Origin: Bacteroidales bacterium UBA5833
GTDB lineage: Bacteria; Bacteroidota; Bacteroidia; Bacteroidales; Lentimicrobiaceae
Assembly (NCBI GenBank): GCA_002433025.1
Contig: DJGZ01000029.1
Location: forward strand, 16,381-80,380
DNA length: 64,000 nucleotides
Reading direction: 5' to 3'
The notes under the pieces were generated by a model. The model saw only the letters and a list, made by a program, of their open reading frames with translations, was not told the DNA's origin and did not search any database. How positions within the stretch are numbered: the first letter of the stretch is position 1; each line of letters begins with the position of its first letter. Positions 18,714 to 28,415 of this stretch are shown piece by piece. The position numbers and the translations under genes are program-made.

Positions 18714-18880
18714 ATCAAAAGCATTGCTTGCTGTCAGGATATTTTAATCATTATGCGATAAGACATAATATGCACTATCTCTGTATTGAATTTCTTACAT
18801 ATTCAACTTTGACATTAAGGTTCTTGCAGCAAATATTTTACATAAGGGGACTCTATTCAAGAATTAAAAACAACTTAAAC

Positions 18881-18909
18881 AGAAAGGGAGGCTTGAGGCC
18901 TCCCTTTCT
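18881..18909 (-). terminator. Terminator of the small lipoprotein gene
   Basis: Perfect 12-base stem (AGAAAGGGAGGC at 18881-18892 with its complement at 18898-18909) and a 5-base loop, read leftward into a T-rich tract. It is 17 bases after the lipoprotein stop codon. Confidence 0.8.
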
Positions 18910-18926
18910 GCTGGAATCAATAAAGA

Positions 18927-19145
18927 TTATTTTACAACAATCTCTTCAACAACAGTAGTATCTGCAGCAAGGGCAGCGTTGATTGAATCCTGAATACGAG
19001 CTGCTTCAGCTTCTACGAGAGCGATAGAGTCAGCAACACGGATTGAATCGAGGCGAGCCTGCTCAGCCAATTGTTCTGCACTGGGACCGCAAGCAACAAA
19101 AGTTGCAAGACCGGCAACTACTAAAATCTGTGATAAAGTTTTCAT
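18927..19145 (-). CDS. Small predicted lipoprotein with a charged helical repeat
   Basis: 72 residues. A lysine start (MKTLSQ), a hydrophobic stretch and a lipobox-like FVAC place the lipidated cysteine at residue 19. The mature part is an acidic Ala-rich helix with repeated short units (LDSIRVADSIALVEAEAARI, then DSINAALAAD), as expected for an elongated coil, perhaps wrapped on itself or a partner in the periplasm. It has its own promoter and terminator. The lipobox -3 residue is Phe rather than Leu, which is less usual. I know no specific family; it may be an abundant envelope spacer protein. Confidence 0.75.
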   Translation of the reverse strand: MKTLSQILVVAGLATFVACGPSAEQLAEQARLDSIRVADSIALVEAEAARIQDSINAALAADTTVVEEIVVK

Positions 19146-19171
19146 GTTCTGTTTTGGGTTTTAAAACGTGA

Positions 19172-19204
19172 CAAAGATAGATAAATACGGTATTAAAAAG
19201 CAAG
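19172..19204 (-). promoter_or_regulatory. Promoter of the small lipoprotein gene
   Basis: Minus strand: CTTG (plus 19201-19204), 21-base spacer, TATCTTTG (plus 19172-19179), about 26 bases from the ATG at 19145. Confidence 0.65.
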
Positions 19205-19402
19205 TTTTTTCCAAAAAAATTTAATTTATTTTTAATAAATATTAAATGCTGTATATCAGTTCATTAGATTGTTATGACATTAACAAGTGTTAAAATAGTA
19301 TTAAAATAGGCTTAAAAATAGTAATAATTCTCTATTATTTTCGTGAAAAATAGAGTACTTCTTATAAGATAAAGTCAATTTATAGGATCTGCAGACCAAC
19401 TA

Positions 19403-19433
19403 TTCGCTGACAATTTACAAAGCCCTATCTTTG
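19403..19433 (+). promoter_or_regulatory. Promoter of rarA; rest of the 313-base gap is AT-rich
   Basis: TTCG (19403-19406), 19-base spacer, TATCTTTG (19426-19433). This predicts transcription from about 19440 and so supports the ATG at 19459 over the upstream GTG at 19435. The remainder of 19146-19458 is AT-rich and, apart from the divergent lipoprotein promoter, shows nothing. Confidence 0.7.
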
Positions 19434-19458
19434 TGTGCGACAATCTAAATTTTTTCTG

Positions 19459-20733
19459 ATGACTAACCTTCCTCCACTGGCCGAACAACTTCGTCCTGTC
19501 GATTTTGATGACTATGTTGGTCAGCAGCATCTTGTAGGCAGTGATGGTATTCTTAGAAAAGCAGTAGAATCGGGCACGCTTCCATCGATAATTTTCTGGG
19601 GGCCTCCCGGTGTGGGCAAAACCACACTGGCCTTTATCATTTCCAGAAAACTGCAGAAACCTTTTTTTACGTTGAGTGCCATCAACTCGGGCGTAAAGGA
19701 CATCAGGGAAGTAATCGAGAATGCCAGAAATTCGGGGCAGAATGCATTATTGTTTATTGACGAGATTCACCGCTTCAGCAAATCGCAGCAGGATTCACTG
19801 CTGGGAGCTGTTGAAAAAGGCATCGTTACACTGATTGGAGCCACCACCGAAAATCCGTCATTTGAAGTAATCTCTCCCCTTCTTTCCAGATGCCAGGTAT
19901 ATATACTTAAGCCGTTGGATGAAAACGACCTTAGGGTTATTACTGCTAAAGCGCTGGCTAAAATCAGAGTCCTGACAGGCATTGATATAAAAATCAAGGA
20001 AGATGATGCCTTGCTCAGGATATCAGGAGGGGATGCACGCAAGTTGCTGAATGCTCTGGAAATCATAGCCGGAGTGCAGAACCCTCAAGATAATATAATC
20101 GAAATAGATAACAGCACTACCCTGCAGATCATACAGCAAAATCTCGCCATGTATGATAAAAAAGGAGAAATGCACTACGATATTATTTCTGCATTTATCA
20201 AATCGATGCGGGGAAGCGACCCGAATGCAGCGGTCTACTGGCTGGCAAGAATGATAGAGTCGGGAGAGGACCCTCTATTTATTGCCCGAAGGATGCTGAT
20301 TCTTGCTTCAGAAGACATCGGGAATGCCAATCCAAATGCGCTCCTGCTTGCCAATGCCTGCTTTGATGCGGTGCATAAAACCGGATATCCCGAGTGCAGG
20401 ATCATTCTCTCGCAATGTGCTGTTTACCTGGCCTGCTCTCCAAAAAGCAATGCTTCCTACATGGCTGTTGAGGATGCGCTGTCGGCGGTAAGGAGTAAAG
20501 GAGACTTGCCGGTTCCACTGCCTATAAGGAATGCGCCAACTTCGTTGATGAAAAATCTGGGATATGGAACCGACTATCGCTATGCCCACAGCTATGAAGG
20601 TAACTTCGCAGAAATGGAATTCCTTCCGGCGAAACTCTCCGGGACCAGATTCTATGAACCTGGAAAAAATCCAAGAGAGGAAGAAATCAGAAAATATCTG
20701 AAGAATCTTTGGAAAAACAAGTACCAGTATTAG
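19459..20733 (+). CDS. rarA: Replication-associated recombination protein A (RarA/MgsA), AAA+ ATPase
   Basis: 424 residues. AAA+ clamp-loader-like ATPase acting at stalled replication forks. Visible: PLAEQLRPVDFDDYVGQQHL at the N-terminus, Walker A WGPPGVGKTT, Walker B LLFIDEIHRF, sensor 1 IGATTENPSFEV, and the arginine region LLSRC. The C-terminal tetramerisation and cassette domain carries GSDPNAAVYWLARM and ASEDIGNANP. The length is typical. The start is set by the promoter just upstream. kdsA follows after 13 bases, so the two are probably cotranscribed although functionally unrelated. Confidence 0.95.
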   Translation: MTNLPPLAEQLRPVDFDDYVGQQHLVGSDGILRKAVESGTLPSIIFWGPPGVGKTTLAFIISRKLQKPFFTLSAINSGVKDIREVIENARNSGQNALLFIDEIHRFSKSQQDSLLGAVEKGIVTLIGATTENPSFEVISPLLSRCQVYILKPLDENDLRVITAKALAKIRVLTGIDIKIKEDDALLRISGGDARKLLNALEIIAGVQNPQDNIIEIDNSTTLQIIQQNLAMYDKKGEMHYDIISAFIKSMRGSDPNAAVYWLARMIESGEDPLFIARRMLILASEDIGNANPNALLLANACFDAVHKTGYPECRIILSQCAVYLACSPKSNASYMAVEDALSAVRSKGDLPVPLPIRNAPTSLMKNLGYGTDYRYAHSYEGNFAEMEFLPAKLSGTRFYEPGKNPREEEIRKYLKNLWKNKYQY

Positions 20734-20746
20734 AAAACATTAAATC

Positions 20747-21580
20747 ATGAAAAAAATATCTACTCCGGAAATACCGGGCATCGGGCAATATGATAAAGGC
20801 AACTTTTTTTTGATTGCCGGCCCATGCGTAGTTGAAAACCGTGAAATGCCTCTTGAAATCGCTTCATTGATCAAGGAAATAACCACCAGACTGGAAATAC
20901 CGTTTATTTTTAAAGCTTCCTACAGAAAAGCCAACCGGTCAAGACAGGATTCCTTCAGTGGGATCGGCGATATTGAAGCCCTGGAAAGCATTGCAAAAGT
21001 AAAGGATCAGTTGGGCTTGCCGGTGATCACAGATATTCATTCAGCGCAGGAAGCTGAATTTGCAGCCCGGTATGTTGATATACTGCAAATCCCGGCATTT
21101 TTATGCCGGCAGACCGACCTGCTGGAAGCAGCAGCGCACACTGGCAGATGGGTCAACATCAAAAAGGGGCAGTTCCTGGCACCTGAATCTATGAAATTCG
21201 CTGTGGAGAAAGTCACCGGCGCCGGAAACAACAATGTAATGATTACTGATCGCGGAAGCATGTTCGGATACCAGGATCTGGTGATTGATATGCGCGGAAT
21301 TCCGGCAATGCAGGAATTCGGGCACCCTGTCATACTGGATGTCACCCATTCTCTTCAACAGCCGAACCAGCCGGGCGGCGTCAGCGGAGGCAGGCCTGCG
21401 CTGATTTCAACAATTGCCAGAGCCGGTATCGCAGCTGGAGTGGACGGCATTTTTCTTGAAACACACCCTGACCCGTCCAATGCCAAATCTGATGGAGCAA
21501 ACATGCTGAATATAAACTTATTGGAAAAACTACTAAGTGATCTTGCTATTATACGCCAGGCTTATCTTCGCACCATATAA
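20747..21580 (+). CDS. kdsA: 3-deoxy-8-phosphooctulonate (Kdo-8-P) synthase
   Basis: 277 residues. Condenses arabinose-5-phosphate with phosphoenolpyruvate in the cytoplasm, an early step of the Kdo branch of lipopolysaccharide synthesis. Family marks: IAGPCVVENREM near residue 25, FKASYRKANRSR (PEP/A5P binding), VITDIHS, DILQIPAFLCRQTDL, NIKKGQFL, DVTHSLQQP and the C-terminal GVDGIFLETHPDP. The length matches E. coli KdsA closely. The presence of kdsA shows that the organism makes Kdo-containing lipid A or LPS. Confidence 0.96.
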   Translation: MKKISTPEIPGIGQYDKGNFFLIAGPCVVENREMPLEIASLIKEITTRLEIPFIFKASYRKANRSRQDSFSGIGDIEALESIAKVKDQLGLPVITDIHSAQEAEFAARYVDILQIPAFLCRQTDLLEAAAHTGRWVNIKKGQFLAPESMKFAVEKVTGAGNNNVMITDRGSMFGYQDLVIDMRGIPAMQEFGHPVILDVTHSLQQPNQPGGVSGGRPALISTIARAGIAAGVDGIFLETHPDPSNAKSDGANMLNINLLEKLLSDLAIIRQAYLRTI

Positions 21581-21588
21581 AAGCATTA

Positions 21589-22200
21589 TCAAACCCCGTT
21601 AAAGCCCGTAAAAATTATTGTTGACAGGTACCCGAACAATCTGGTAAAAATAAATAGCAACCCAAGGGTAACTATCATATAAATCATTGAAAATGAAAGC
21701 CTTCTGATTTTAGGCGTAGAAAGCATATGCTGACATCCGATCCGGAAGAGATATACCGTATAAACCCCCGGCACCAGGGCAATGAACAAAACCTGGTGTA
21801 AATTTGCAAGTATAAAAACAATCAAAACAGGAGTGTAAGAAAACGCAAACAGTTTGACAGCTTTAAACAGGCTCTTTTCGGAGTGGAACCTGAAAGCAAT
21901 CCCCCTGATAAACAGGGAACCTGCAATGATTACCAGGAACTGGACTGCTACATAGATCATGGCCTGTACCAAAGGAAAAGAGAATCTGTAGGCATCTATA
22001 TCAAGTACATTCCTGACATAGAAGAAACTCCCCACGAACTGTGATATACCACCTGCCAGTACCAAACGCCAGATATATGATCCAAATACGTCGCTGAGGG
22101 CCCTCTTTTCAAGGCTTATTACCTTCCATTCGTAACCAGGAAAAAGTAACAGGTTCTTTATCCTTTCAAAAAATGCACTCCGGCTCATCCTTAAGGTCAC
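21589..22200 (-). CDS. Yip1-family membrane protein
   Basis: 203 residues with five hydrophobic spans (about residues 40-60, 68-90, 105-125, 130-150, 170-192). The overall pattern, a short soluble N-terminus (ERIKNLLLFPGYEWKVISLE) followed by a Yip1-type bundle, fits the bacterial YIP1 family; the function is unknown. It lies 5 bases downstream of the DUF4831 gene on the minus strand, so the pair is likely an operon. It is convergent with kdsA, 8 bases apart. Confidence 0.7.
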   Translation of the reverse strand: MTLRMSRSAFFERIKNLLLFPGYEWKVISLEKRALSDVFGSYIWRLVLAGGISQFVGSFFYVRNVLDIDAYRFSFPLVQAMIYVAVQFLVIIAGSLFIRGIAFRFHSEKSLFKAVKLFAFSYTPVLIVFILANLHQVLFIALVPGVYTVYLFRIGCQHMLSTPKIRRLSFSMIYMIVTLGLLFIFTRLFGYLSTIIFTGFNGV

Positions 22201-22205
22201 TGGTA

Positions 22206-23387
22206 TTACTCGGAAGATATGAATTCAATGCCCCCTGACAAGGAGTTCAGTTTTACATAAGAAAATATCCCTGCAGGAAGGAAAGTAACCATACCCAACT
22301 GACTGATCATCGCTTCTTTCTGTTCTAAAATCCGGTTACCAGACTTCAGGCTGATCCGGGCTTTCTCCGGTATCCTGTAGTATAGTCCCCGTTTCCCTTT
22401 CAAAGGCGCTTCCCGTTGAGTAATAAACTCTCTTATTGAAGATATCTGATTCATCGATTCAATCAGCAGGCTGACCGACTCAGCTCCGGGAGTATTACGT
22501 GCAGTAATTCCTTCTGATCCTGAAAACCCGCAGACAGTTTCAAGCATTCCCTCCTGATCATTGCCCGGTGTGACATAAAAAACATGCTTTGCGATTGAGG
22601 TGCGGCTCACACCCCGGAAGAGTGCAAGATACTCCTGCTTTGTCTTTTCAAGCTGCGAAATCATGAATTCCATAGCATCCTTTGAATAGTTCACCTCCTG
22701 ATAGCCTGTGATCAGGTTGAATTTGTTATCGTCGATTTTCCTGATCAGTTCAGCTGCCTCTTTTGCCAACTGTTCAGCAGACCTTTCAGATACACTCCTC
22801 TTTATGAAGACATCCTCAAACGTACTTGTATCCACACTGATCCGGCGGATAATGGTATCAACCTTTTCGAGCACTCTGGGCTGAAACAGATCAATAAACG
22901 GAGACCCGGTTCCTGATGAAAGCGGTTTACCGTCGGCAGTCAATTGCTTCCGGCCCGGCATTTTTGATGCATCAGAATATCCACTGATAAAACCCTGCTC
23001 GTTCATAGCAAAAATAAGGGATCTTCCTGACTTTGCCTTTTCATCCAACTCTACAAAATAATACTGCTCCGGGTCTGTTTCAGCAAGAACTTCAATATTT
23101 ACATCAACGATAGAATATTCAACAGAATTCTTAGCAATAAAAGAAGAAAGGCCTAAATACTTCGCAGCAAAATCGGCATAAGGCCCTTTGAAAGCCTCGG
23201 TTTTCGAAACTGAAAGCTGTACTTTGATGACATTTCTCGGGAGGGCGTAGAAAATGCCATTTTTTTCAGCAGCAGGCATTCCTTTGCCAAAAGGAACTAC
23301 GTTTACCTGTCCTGATATTGCTCCGGGCAGGAGAACCAGAAAGATAACCAGAATAAACAATATAGATGATACGCCTTTAATTTTCAT
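22206..23387 (-). CDS. DUF4831 family exported protein
   Basis: 393 residues with a signal peptide (about residues 1-26, ending near AISG). The beginning of the mature part (GIFYALPRNVIKVQLSVSKTE, KGPYADFAAKYLGL) and the late FYRGVSRTSIAKHVFYVTP-like segment match the Bacteroidota DUF4831 family; the C-terminus has GLYYRIPEKA and SLSGGIEF. Probably periplasmic or outer-membrane associated. The function is not known. It forms a two-gene unit with the Yip1-type protein. Confidence 0.82.
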   Translation of the reverse strand: MKIKGVSSILFILVIFLVLLPGAISGQVNVVPFGKGMPAAEKNGIFYALPRNVIKVQLSVSKTEAFKGPYADFAAKYLGLSSFIAKNSVEYSIVDVNIEVLAETDPEQYYFVELDEKAKSGRSLIFAMNEQGFISGYSDASKMPGRKQLTADGKPLSSGTGSPFIDLFQPRVLEKVDTIIRRISVDTSTFEDVFIKRSVSERSAEQLAKEAAELIRKIDDNKFNLITGYQEVNYSKDAMEFMISQLEKTKQEYLALFRGVSRTSIAKHVFYVTPGNDQEGMLETVCGFSGSEGITARNTPGAESVSLLIESMNQISSIREFITQREAPLKGKRGLYYRIPEKARISLKSGNRILEQKEAMISQLGMVTFLPAGIFSYVKLNSLSGGIEFISSE

Positions 23388-23577
23388 ACTTTCTGAATAT
23401 TTTGCTCAAAATTAGTCAATTTTCAGTAATCAGTATGTTATTTATTACACCCGGCAGCGAACTTCCGGCATGTATTTCATTGGTTATATTATTCTGTAAT
23501 TGCATTTTTACTGATAACCTGCAGCAGTAATCAAAAATCAGAAACAACCAATTATTTAAATCCAATCGCGATAAAGG

Positions 23578-23585
23578 TAATTTTG
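23578..23585 (+). promoter_or_regulatory. Promoter -7 box of the DUF2061 gene
   Basis: TAATTTTG fits TAnnTTTG, 28 bases before the ATG at 23614. No clear -33 box. Confidence 0.45.
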
Positions 23586-23613
23586 TAAATTTGGCAAAAT
23601 TAAAAACGGAATT

Positions 23614-23964
23614 ATGAGCGCAGTTACCGGCCGGAAACAAAGGAAGACACAAAATATTGATGCTGAAACTATTTTCCGCGATAGCCCGCAGCGGAGTTTT
23701 ATAAAGGCACTGACATACCGTTTACTTGCTTCAGGGGTAATGTTTGTTGTTTTCTTTATAATTTTTCGCAGTACAACCCAACGCACGCTGAATGAAAGCC
23801 TTGGAGATGCTTCCCTGATCAGCATTATCGATTTTACTGTAAAACTGGCCATTTATTATTTTCATGAAAGGATATGGTCAGGAATCAACTGGGGTAAATA
23901 CTGGAGAAGGAATTATTGGGCCAGAAGAGCCTGGAAAAGGGCTTACCGTAAAGCTCACAAATAA
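23614..23964 (+). CDS. DUF2061 small membrane protein
   Basis: 116 residues. The core RSFIKALTYRLLASGVMFVV, then a second span and IIDFTVKLAIYYFHERIWSGI-like segment with the YYFHERxW signature, matches DUF2061. There are two membrane spans (about residues 38-58 and 72-90) and basic ends. The function is unknown; in other bacteria the family is sometimes fused to sulfate-assimilation enzymes, of which none are here. It has its own promoter. Confidence 0.85.
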   Translation: MSAVTGRKQRKTQNIDAETIFRDSPQRSFIKALTYRLLASGVMFVVFFIIFRSTTQRTLNESLGDASLISIIDFTVKLAIYYFHERIWSGINWGKYWRRNYWARRAWKRAYRKAHK

Positions 23965-24042
23965 ACTGCAATTTCTACCGGAATTTGTCCCAAGAGAACA
24001 TCTTACAATTAAATTCATCTGAGAGGCCTGTATTCCGGCAAT

Positions 24043-24075
24043 AAAAAAGCATGCCTGCACTCAAAGAGGCATGGC
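24043..24075 (-). terminator. Terminator of the glutamine synthetase gene
   Basis: CATGCCT (24050-24056) pairs with AGGCATG (24067-24073); leftward transcription runs into six U (plus A-run 24043-24048). It is about 35 bases after the glnN stop codon. Confidence 0.7.
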
Positions 24076-24109
24076 TGCAATCAGGTATATTATGCCAACT
24101 AGGCAAACC

Positions 24110-26305
24110 TTAGCGAATAAAGAGCAACTCACGATACTTGGGCAATGGCCAGATTTCATTATCCACCATCAACTCAAGCTTATCGGCGTGATATCTGATT
24201 TCATCAAAAAACACCAATACCTTTTCCTTATATGCAATAGCTTGTTTTTCAATGTCGTTAATACGGTTCACCGACTTCCTGGCTTCAGTCATTTTGATAA
24301 CCTGGTTGCGGATTACGGCAATATGCTCGCTGATTTCCCGAATCGTATCCAATTGGTTCTTCGAAAGGGCAACATAAGTTTTGTTGTCAAGCACCTCTTT
24401 AAGGCCTTTAACATTATCAATCAGTTGATTCTGATAACGTATTGCAATCGGAATAATGTGATTGATAGCCAGGTCGCCCATTACCCGTGATTCTATCTGA
24501 ATCTTTCTCACATAATTCTCCAGCTTGATTTCATAACGGGCCTTTACTTCACGCTCTGTTAAAACATTGTGTTCTTCAAATAACCGGATTGCCTCTTTCC
24601 GAAGCAGGGATTTCAATGCATGTGGAGTATCAGGAATATTTGAAAGGCCACGTTTTGCAGCTTCCTTGATCCATTCTTCACTGTAACTGTTTCCTTCAAA
24701 CCTAATCCTTTTCGATTCTGCAATGTAACGGCTGATGATCTGAAGAATGGCCTCCTCTTTTCTGGTTTTCCCGGAAATCAGTCTATCAACGTCATGCCTG
24801 AATTTCTTCAGCTGATCAGCCACAATCAGGTTAAGCGCAATCATTGGCTTTGCGCAGCTTGATGAGGAACCTACAGCCCTGAATTCAAACTTATTACCGG
24901 TAAACGCGAAGGGAGAAGTACGGTTACGATCGGTATTATCCAACAATATCTCGGGCACTCTCGGTATCCTGATGTTATTTCCATTATTCTCTCCGGTTTT
25001 TGAAAGTGCTTTTTTACCAAGCTTTTCAATAAGGTCAAGTGTCTCGGAAAGTTGTGTACCAATAAAAGCAGATATAATGGCAGGGGGGGCCTCATGGGCT
25101 CCCAGTCGCAGGTCGTTGCCTGCTGTAGCTATATAGGCACGCAGGATATCGGCGTTGGTATCAAGAGCTTTCAGAATATTTACAAGAAAAGCCAGAAATC
25201 TCAGGTTGGAGTTAGGAGTTTTTCCCGGAGAAAGCAAATTTTCGCCAAGATTGGTACTCATTGACCAATTGTTGTGTTTTCCGGATCCGTTTACCCCGGC
25301 ATAAGGTTTTTCGTGCAACAGAACAGTATAGCCATGACGCCTACCGACTTTCTCAAGCAAATGCATGAGCAACTGATTATGATCAACCGCCACATTTACC
25401 TCTTCGTACACCGGAGCACATTCAAACTGATTAGGGGCCACTTCATTATGCCGTGTTCTGACTGGAATCCCCAGCCTGTGCGCCTCATACTCAAACTCCC
25501 GCATAAAATCAATTACCTTTTCAGGAATAATGCCAAAGTAGTGATCGGACAGTTGCTGATCCTTGGCACTTGAATGGCCGAAAAGCGTCCTTCCTGTAAG
25601 AACAAGATCTGGCCGTGCATTGTAAAGTGCAGTATCTACAAGAAAATATTCCTGCTCCCATCCTAAAGTTGCATAAACCCTCGAAACGTTTTTATCGAAG
25701 TAGTTACACACTGCAACGGCTTCTTTATCTAATGCAAGTGAGGCTTTCAGCAGAGGTGTTTTATAATCAAGCGCTTCACCGGTATAGGAAACAAAAATGG
25801 TTGGAATACAAAGCGTTCGGTCGAGAATAAATGCAGGAGAAGTCGGGTCCCAGGCAGTATATCCTCTAGCTTCAAAAGTATTGCGAATACCTCCGCTGGG
25901 AAAGCTCGAAGCGTCAGGTTCCTGCTGAATCAACTCATTGGCATTGAACATTTCAATAGCTTTTCCGTCGCCGGAAGGCTGAATAAACGCGTCGTGCTTT
26001 TCGGCAGTTGCTCCGGTAAGCGGATGAAACCAATGTGTAAAGTGTGTCGCCTTTTTACTCAGCGCCCAGGCCTTCATGGCAGATGCAACCTGGTCGGCAA
26101 CACTACGACTGATTCTCTCCCCGGTTTCAGCAGCTCGCACCACAGAATGATATGCTTCCTGTGACATATAATCACGCATTACCTCCCTGCTGAAGGTTAA
26201 TTCCCCGAAATAATCGGAAACTTTATCCGGAAATATCTCCATCTGCCTGCGGGGCCTTGTCATAGCAAGTTCAAGAGCTTTAAATCTGATGTTGCTCATA
26301 TACAA
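24110..26305 (-). CDS. glnN: Glutamine synthetase type III
   Basis: 731 residues, the length of GSIII, well above the roughly 470 of GSI. ATP-dependent amidation of glutamate with ammonia, in the cytoplasm as a large oligomer. Visible signatures: TAWDPTSPAFI, GWEQEYFLVD, RHNEVAPNQFECAPVYEE, the NGSGKHNNWS segment, the ATP-binding region around RNRTSPFAF and FEFRAVGSS, plus a long C-terminal helical domain typical of type III. It has its own terminator. It follows the symporter gene after 68 bases, so readthrough from the heptose operon is possible but not required. Confidence 0.95.
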   Translation of the reverse strand: MYMSNIRFKALELAMTRPRRQMEIFPDKVSDYFGELTFSREVMRDYMSQEAYHSVVRAAETGERISRSVADQVASAMKAWALSKKATHFTHWFHPLTGATAEKHDAFIQPSGDGKAIEMFNANELIQQEPDASSFPSGGIRNTFEARGYTAWDPTSPAFILDRTLCIPTIFVSYTGEALDYKTPLLKASLALDKEAVAVCNYFDKNVSRVYATLGWEQEYFLVDTALYNARPDLVLTGRTLFGHSSAKDQQLSDHYFGIIPEKVIDFMREFEYEAHRLGIPVRTRHNEVAPNQFECAPVYEEVNVAVDHNQLLMHLLEKVGRRHGYTVLLHEKPYAGVNGSGKHNNWSMSTNLGENLLSPGKTPNSNLRFLAFLVNILKALDTNADILRAYIATAGNDLRLGAHEAPPAIISAFIGTQLSETLDLIEKLGKKALSKTGENNGNNIRIPRVPEILLDNTDRNRTSPFAFTGNKFEFRAVGSSSSCAKPMIALNLIVADQLKKFRHDVDRLISGKTRKEEAILQIISRYIAESKRIRFEGNSYSEEWIKEAAKRGLSNIPDTPHALKSLLRKEAIRLFEEHNVLTEREVKARYEIKLENYVRKIQIESRVMGDLAINHIIPIAIRYQNQLIDNVKGLKEVLDNKTYVALSKNQLDTIREISEHIAVIRNQVIKMTEARKSVNRINDIEKQAIAYKEKVLVFFDEIRYHADKLELMVDNEIWPLPKYRELLFIR

Positions 26306-26373
26306 AAATTAAGATAAATATGTTTCAAACAACTCAACACAAAAAAAGTTCTTATACCACTTCTGGTTTATCT

Positions 26374-27846
26374 TCAATTCAGATTTCCCCTTTTTGATTT
26401 GTGGTTATCAGAAATAATCAATAAACCAAGGAATGTAATCAATCCGTTAAATATCAGTAACTCAAAGCCGAATTTATAACCATTGAACCAATGGATGGAA
26501 TTAACGCTGAGTATATAGCTTAAAACGGGCGAAACCAATGCAATTACCGGTACATAGCGGTCAACTACATTGCGTTTCGTAAAAAGACCGAAAGCATATA
26601 ATCCAAGCAAAGGCCCGTAAGTATAACCGGCAATCGTAAATAGCTTGGTGATAACAGACTGATCGCTGATTGAACGAAACAAGACGACCAATCCAGTAAG
26701 AAAAACCGCGAAACAAAAATGAACGATCATTCTTATATTGATTTTCCTCCTGTCAGACAGATTTTTATTATTTCCTAGTTCAAGAATATCGATACTAAAT
26801 GATGTGGTCAATGCAGTAAGCGACCCGTCGGCACTTGAATATGCAGCTGCAACCAATCCGATCAGAAAGACCACGCCGGCAAAGGCTCCGTGATGCTTTA
26901 ATGCGATAAGCGGAAATAAGTCATCAGAACGCAGCGGCAATGTAATTCCCATTTTCTGAACATACAGGTATAACAATGCTCCAAGGAATAGGAACAAGAG
27001 GTTGACCGGAACAAGGGACCAACTCATAAGATATATATTCTTTTTTGCATCCTTAAGATTACGGCAGGTTAGATTTTTCTGCATCATGTCCTGATCAAGG
27101 CCTGTCATAACCACTGCAATAAACGCACCGCTGAAAAACTGTTTAAGGTAGAAACGTTTGTCATTAATTTCATGAAAGAACATACGGGAAAAATCGCTTC
27201 TGTAAACCTGATTTATCAGCGAGCCAAGGCCCATTTCCATATCCCGTGAGATAATAACAACAGATACAATAACGGCTGCAAGCATAAAGGTAGTTTGCAA
27301 TGTATCTGTCCAGACAACTGTCTTGATACCCCCTTTGAAAGTATAAAGTAAAATCAATCCCATGAACAAAGCAACATTCACAGCAAATGGAATTCCCCAA
27401 TTGTCAAATACAAAAATCTGAAGCACATTAACTACGAGAAAGACCCTGAATGATGAGCCTATGCTGCGCGACAGAATAAAAAAGGAGGCCCCTGTTTTAT
27501 ATGTATACTTTCCGAATCTTTGCTCAAGATAAGTATAGATAGAAGTGAGTTTACGCCCATAGTATACCGGGAGTAACACCCGGGCAATAAATGCATATCC
27601 AAGCAAATAGCCCATTACAAGAACCATGTACGAAAACCCTGATGCACCAACTTCTCCCGGGATTGAAATGAAGGTGACCCCACTGAGAGATGCACCAACC
27701 ATCCCATAGGCTACAATATACCAGGGAGAATTGCGGTTACCTGTAAAATAAGTATCGTTAGTGGAACGGCGGCCGGTAATCCCGGCAATGATGAAAAGCA
27801 AAGCTGAATAGGATATAAAAACCGCAAGAATCAGTATAGGATTCAC
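26374..27846 (-). CDS. Sodium:solute symporter (SSS family)
   Basis: 490 residues with about 13 hydrophobic spans. SSS features: TGRRSTNDTYFTGNR after TM1, GASLSGVTFISIPGEVG (substrate/Na site in TM2), a TM5-8 region with FKGGIKTVVWTDTLQ, and SADGSLTALTTSFSIDIL in TM9. It starts with GTG at 27846, 2 bases after the gmhB stop codon, so the two are translationally coupled. The substrate is unknown. Its position in the heptose operon is the only hint and is weak. Confidence 0.88.
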   Translation of the reverse strand: MNPILILAVFISYSALLFIIAGITGRRSTNDTYFTGNRNSPWYIVAYGMVGASLSGVTFISIPGEVGASGFSYMVLVMGYLLGYAFIARVLLPVYYGRKLTSIYTYLEQRFGKYTYKTGASFFILSRSIGSSFRVFLVVNVLQIFVFDNWGIPFAVNVALFMGLILLYTFKGGIKTVVWTDTLQTTFMLAAVIVSVVIISRDMEMGLGSLINQVYRSDFSRMFFHEINDKRFYLKQFFSGAFIAVVMTGLDQDMMQKNLTCRNLKDAKKNIYLMSWSLVPVNLLFLFLGALLYLYVQKMGITLPLRSDDLFPLIALKHHGAFAGVVFLIGLVAAAYSSADGSLTALTTSFSIDILELGNNKNLSDRRKINIRMIVHFCFAVFLTGLVVLFRSISDQSVITKLFTIAGYTYGPLLGLYAFGLFTKRNVVDRYVPVIALVSPVLSYILSVNSIHWFNGYKFGFELLIFNGLITFLGLLIISDNHKSKRGNLN

Positions 27847-27848
27847 TA

Positions 27849-28415
27849 TCAGCCTTTTAACTTAACGTTAGGATCAATTGCGTTTGCAAAGGTAAGCAAA
27901 TCAGGATAAAAAAAATCAACAAGATCCGGGTGTTGCTTTGGTATTATATTTTCACCAATCATTACTGTTCTCATACCCAACCGTTTTCCAAAAATCATAT
28001 CGCTGACAGAGTCTCCGGCCATAAAACTTTTCTTAAATATGATCTCTTTAAAGTGTTTTCTGGCCATTAGCCCCATACCAACAGAAGGCTTACGAAGCAA
28101 TGAGCGGTCGGAAACCAGAGCCGGCGCATAAAAAATTCCGTCAATCCGGCCGCCATTCCGATCTACCACATTCACCATCTTTTCATGTATCAGCTCCAGT
28201 TGGTCAACTGTCATCAACCCCTTCCCTATTCCCTGCTGATTCGTTACAACAATAATATGACCAAATTTATCAGAAAAGGTGCGAAAGGCTTCAGGCACAC
28301 CGTTAATAAAAACAAACTGGTCAGGGGTTTTTACATAATCACCCGGCAGCCGTCTGTTGATGACACCATCGCGATCAAGAAATAAAGTCCAGGATTTATC
28401 AATCTTCAAGTGCAT
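27849..28415 (-). CDS. gmhB: D-glycero-D-manno-heptose 1,7-bisphosphate 7-phosphatase (HAD-IIIA)
   Basis: 188 residues. HAD motif I is FLDRDGVINRR (nucleophile and acid Asp), followed by the zinc/cap region, VVTNQQGIGKG (motif II), and AGDSVSDMIFGKRLGM (motif IV). Removes the 7-phosphate from heptose bisphosphate. ATG 28415 is chosen because the protein then begins at the domain edge (MHLKIDKSWTLFLDRD); an upstream extension would lie inside hddC and add unrelated residues. It overlaps hddC by 17 bases. Next to HddA and HddC, it most likely works on the alpha anomer for GDP-heptose. The usual zinc-binding cysteines are not obvious. Confidence 0.88.
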   Translation of the reverse strand: MHLKIDKSWTLFLDRDGVINRRLPGDYVKTPDQFVFINGVPEAFRTFSDKFGHIIVVTNQQGIGKGLMTVDQLELIHEKMVNVVDRNGGRIDGIFYAPALVSDRSLLRKPSVGMGLMARKHFKEIIFKKSFMAGDSVSDMIFGKRLGMRTVMIGENIIPKQHPDLVDFFYPDLLTFANAIDPNVKLKG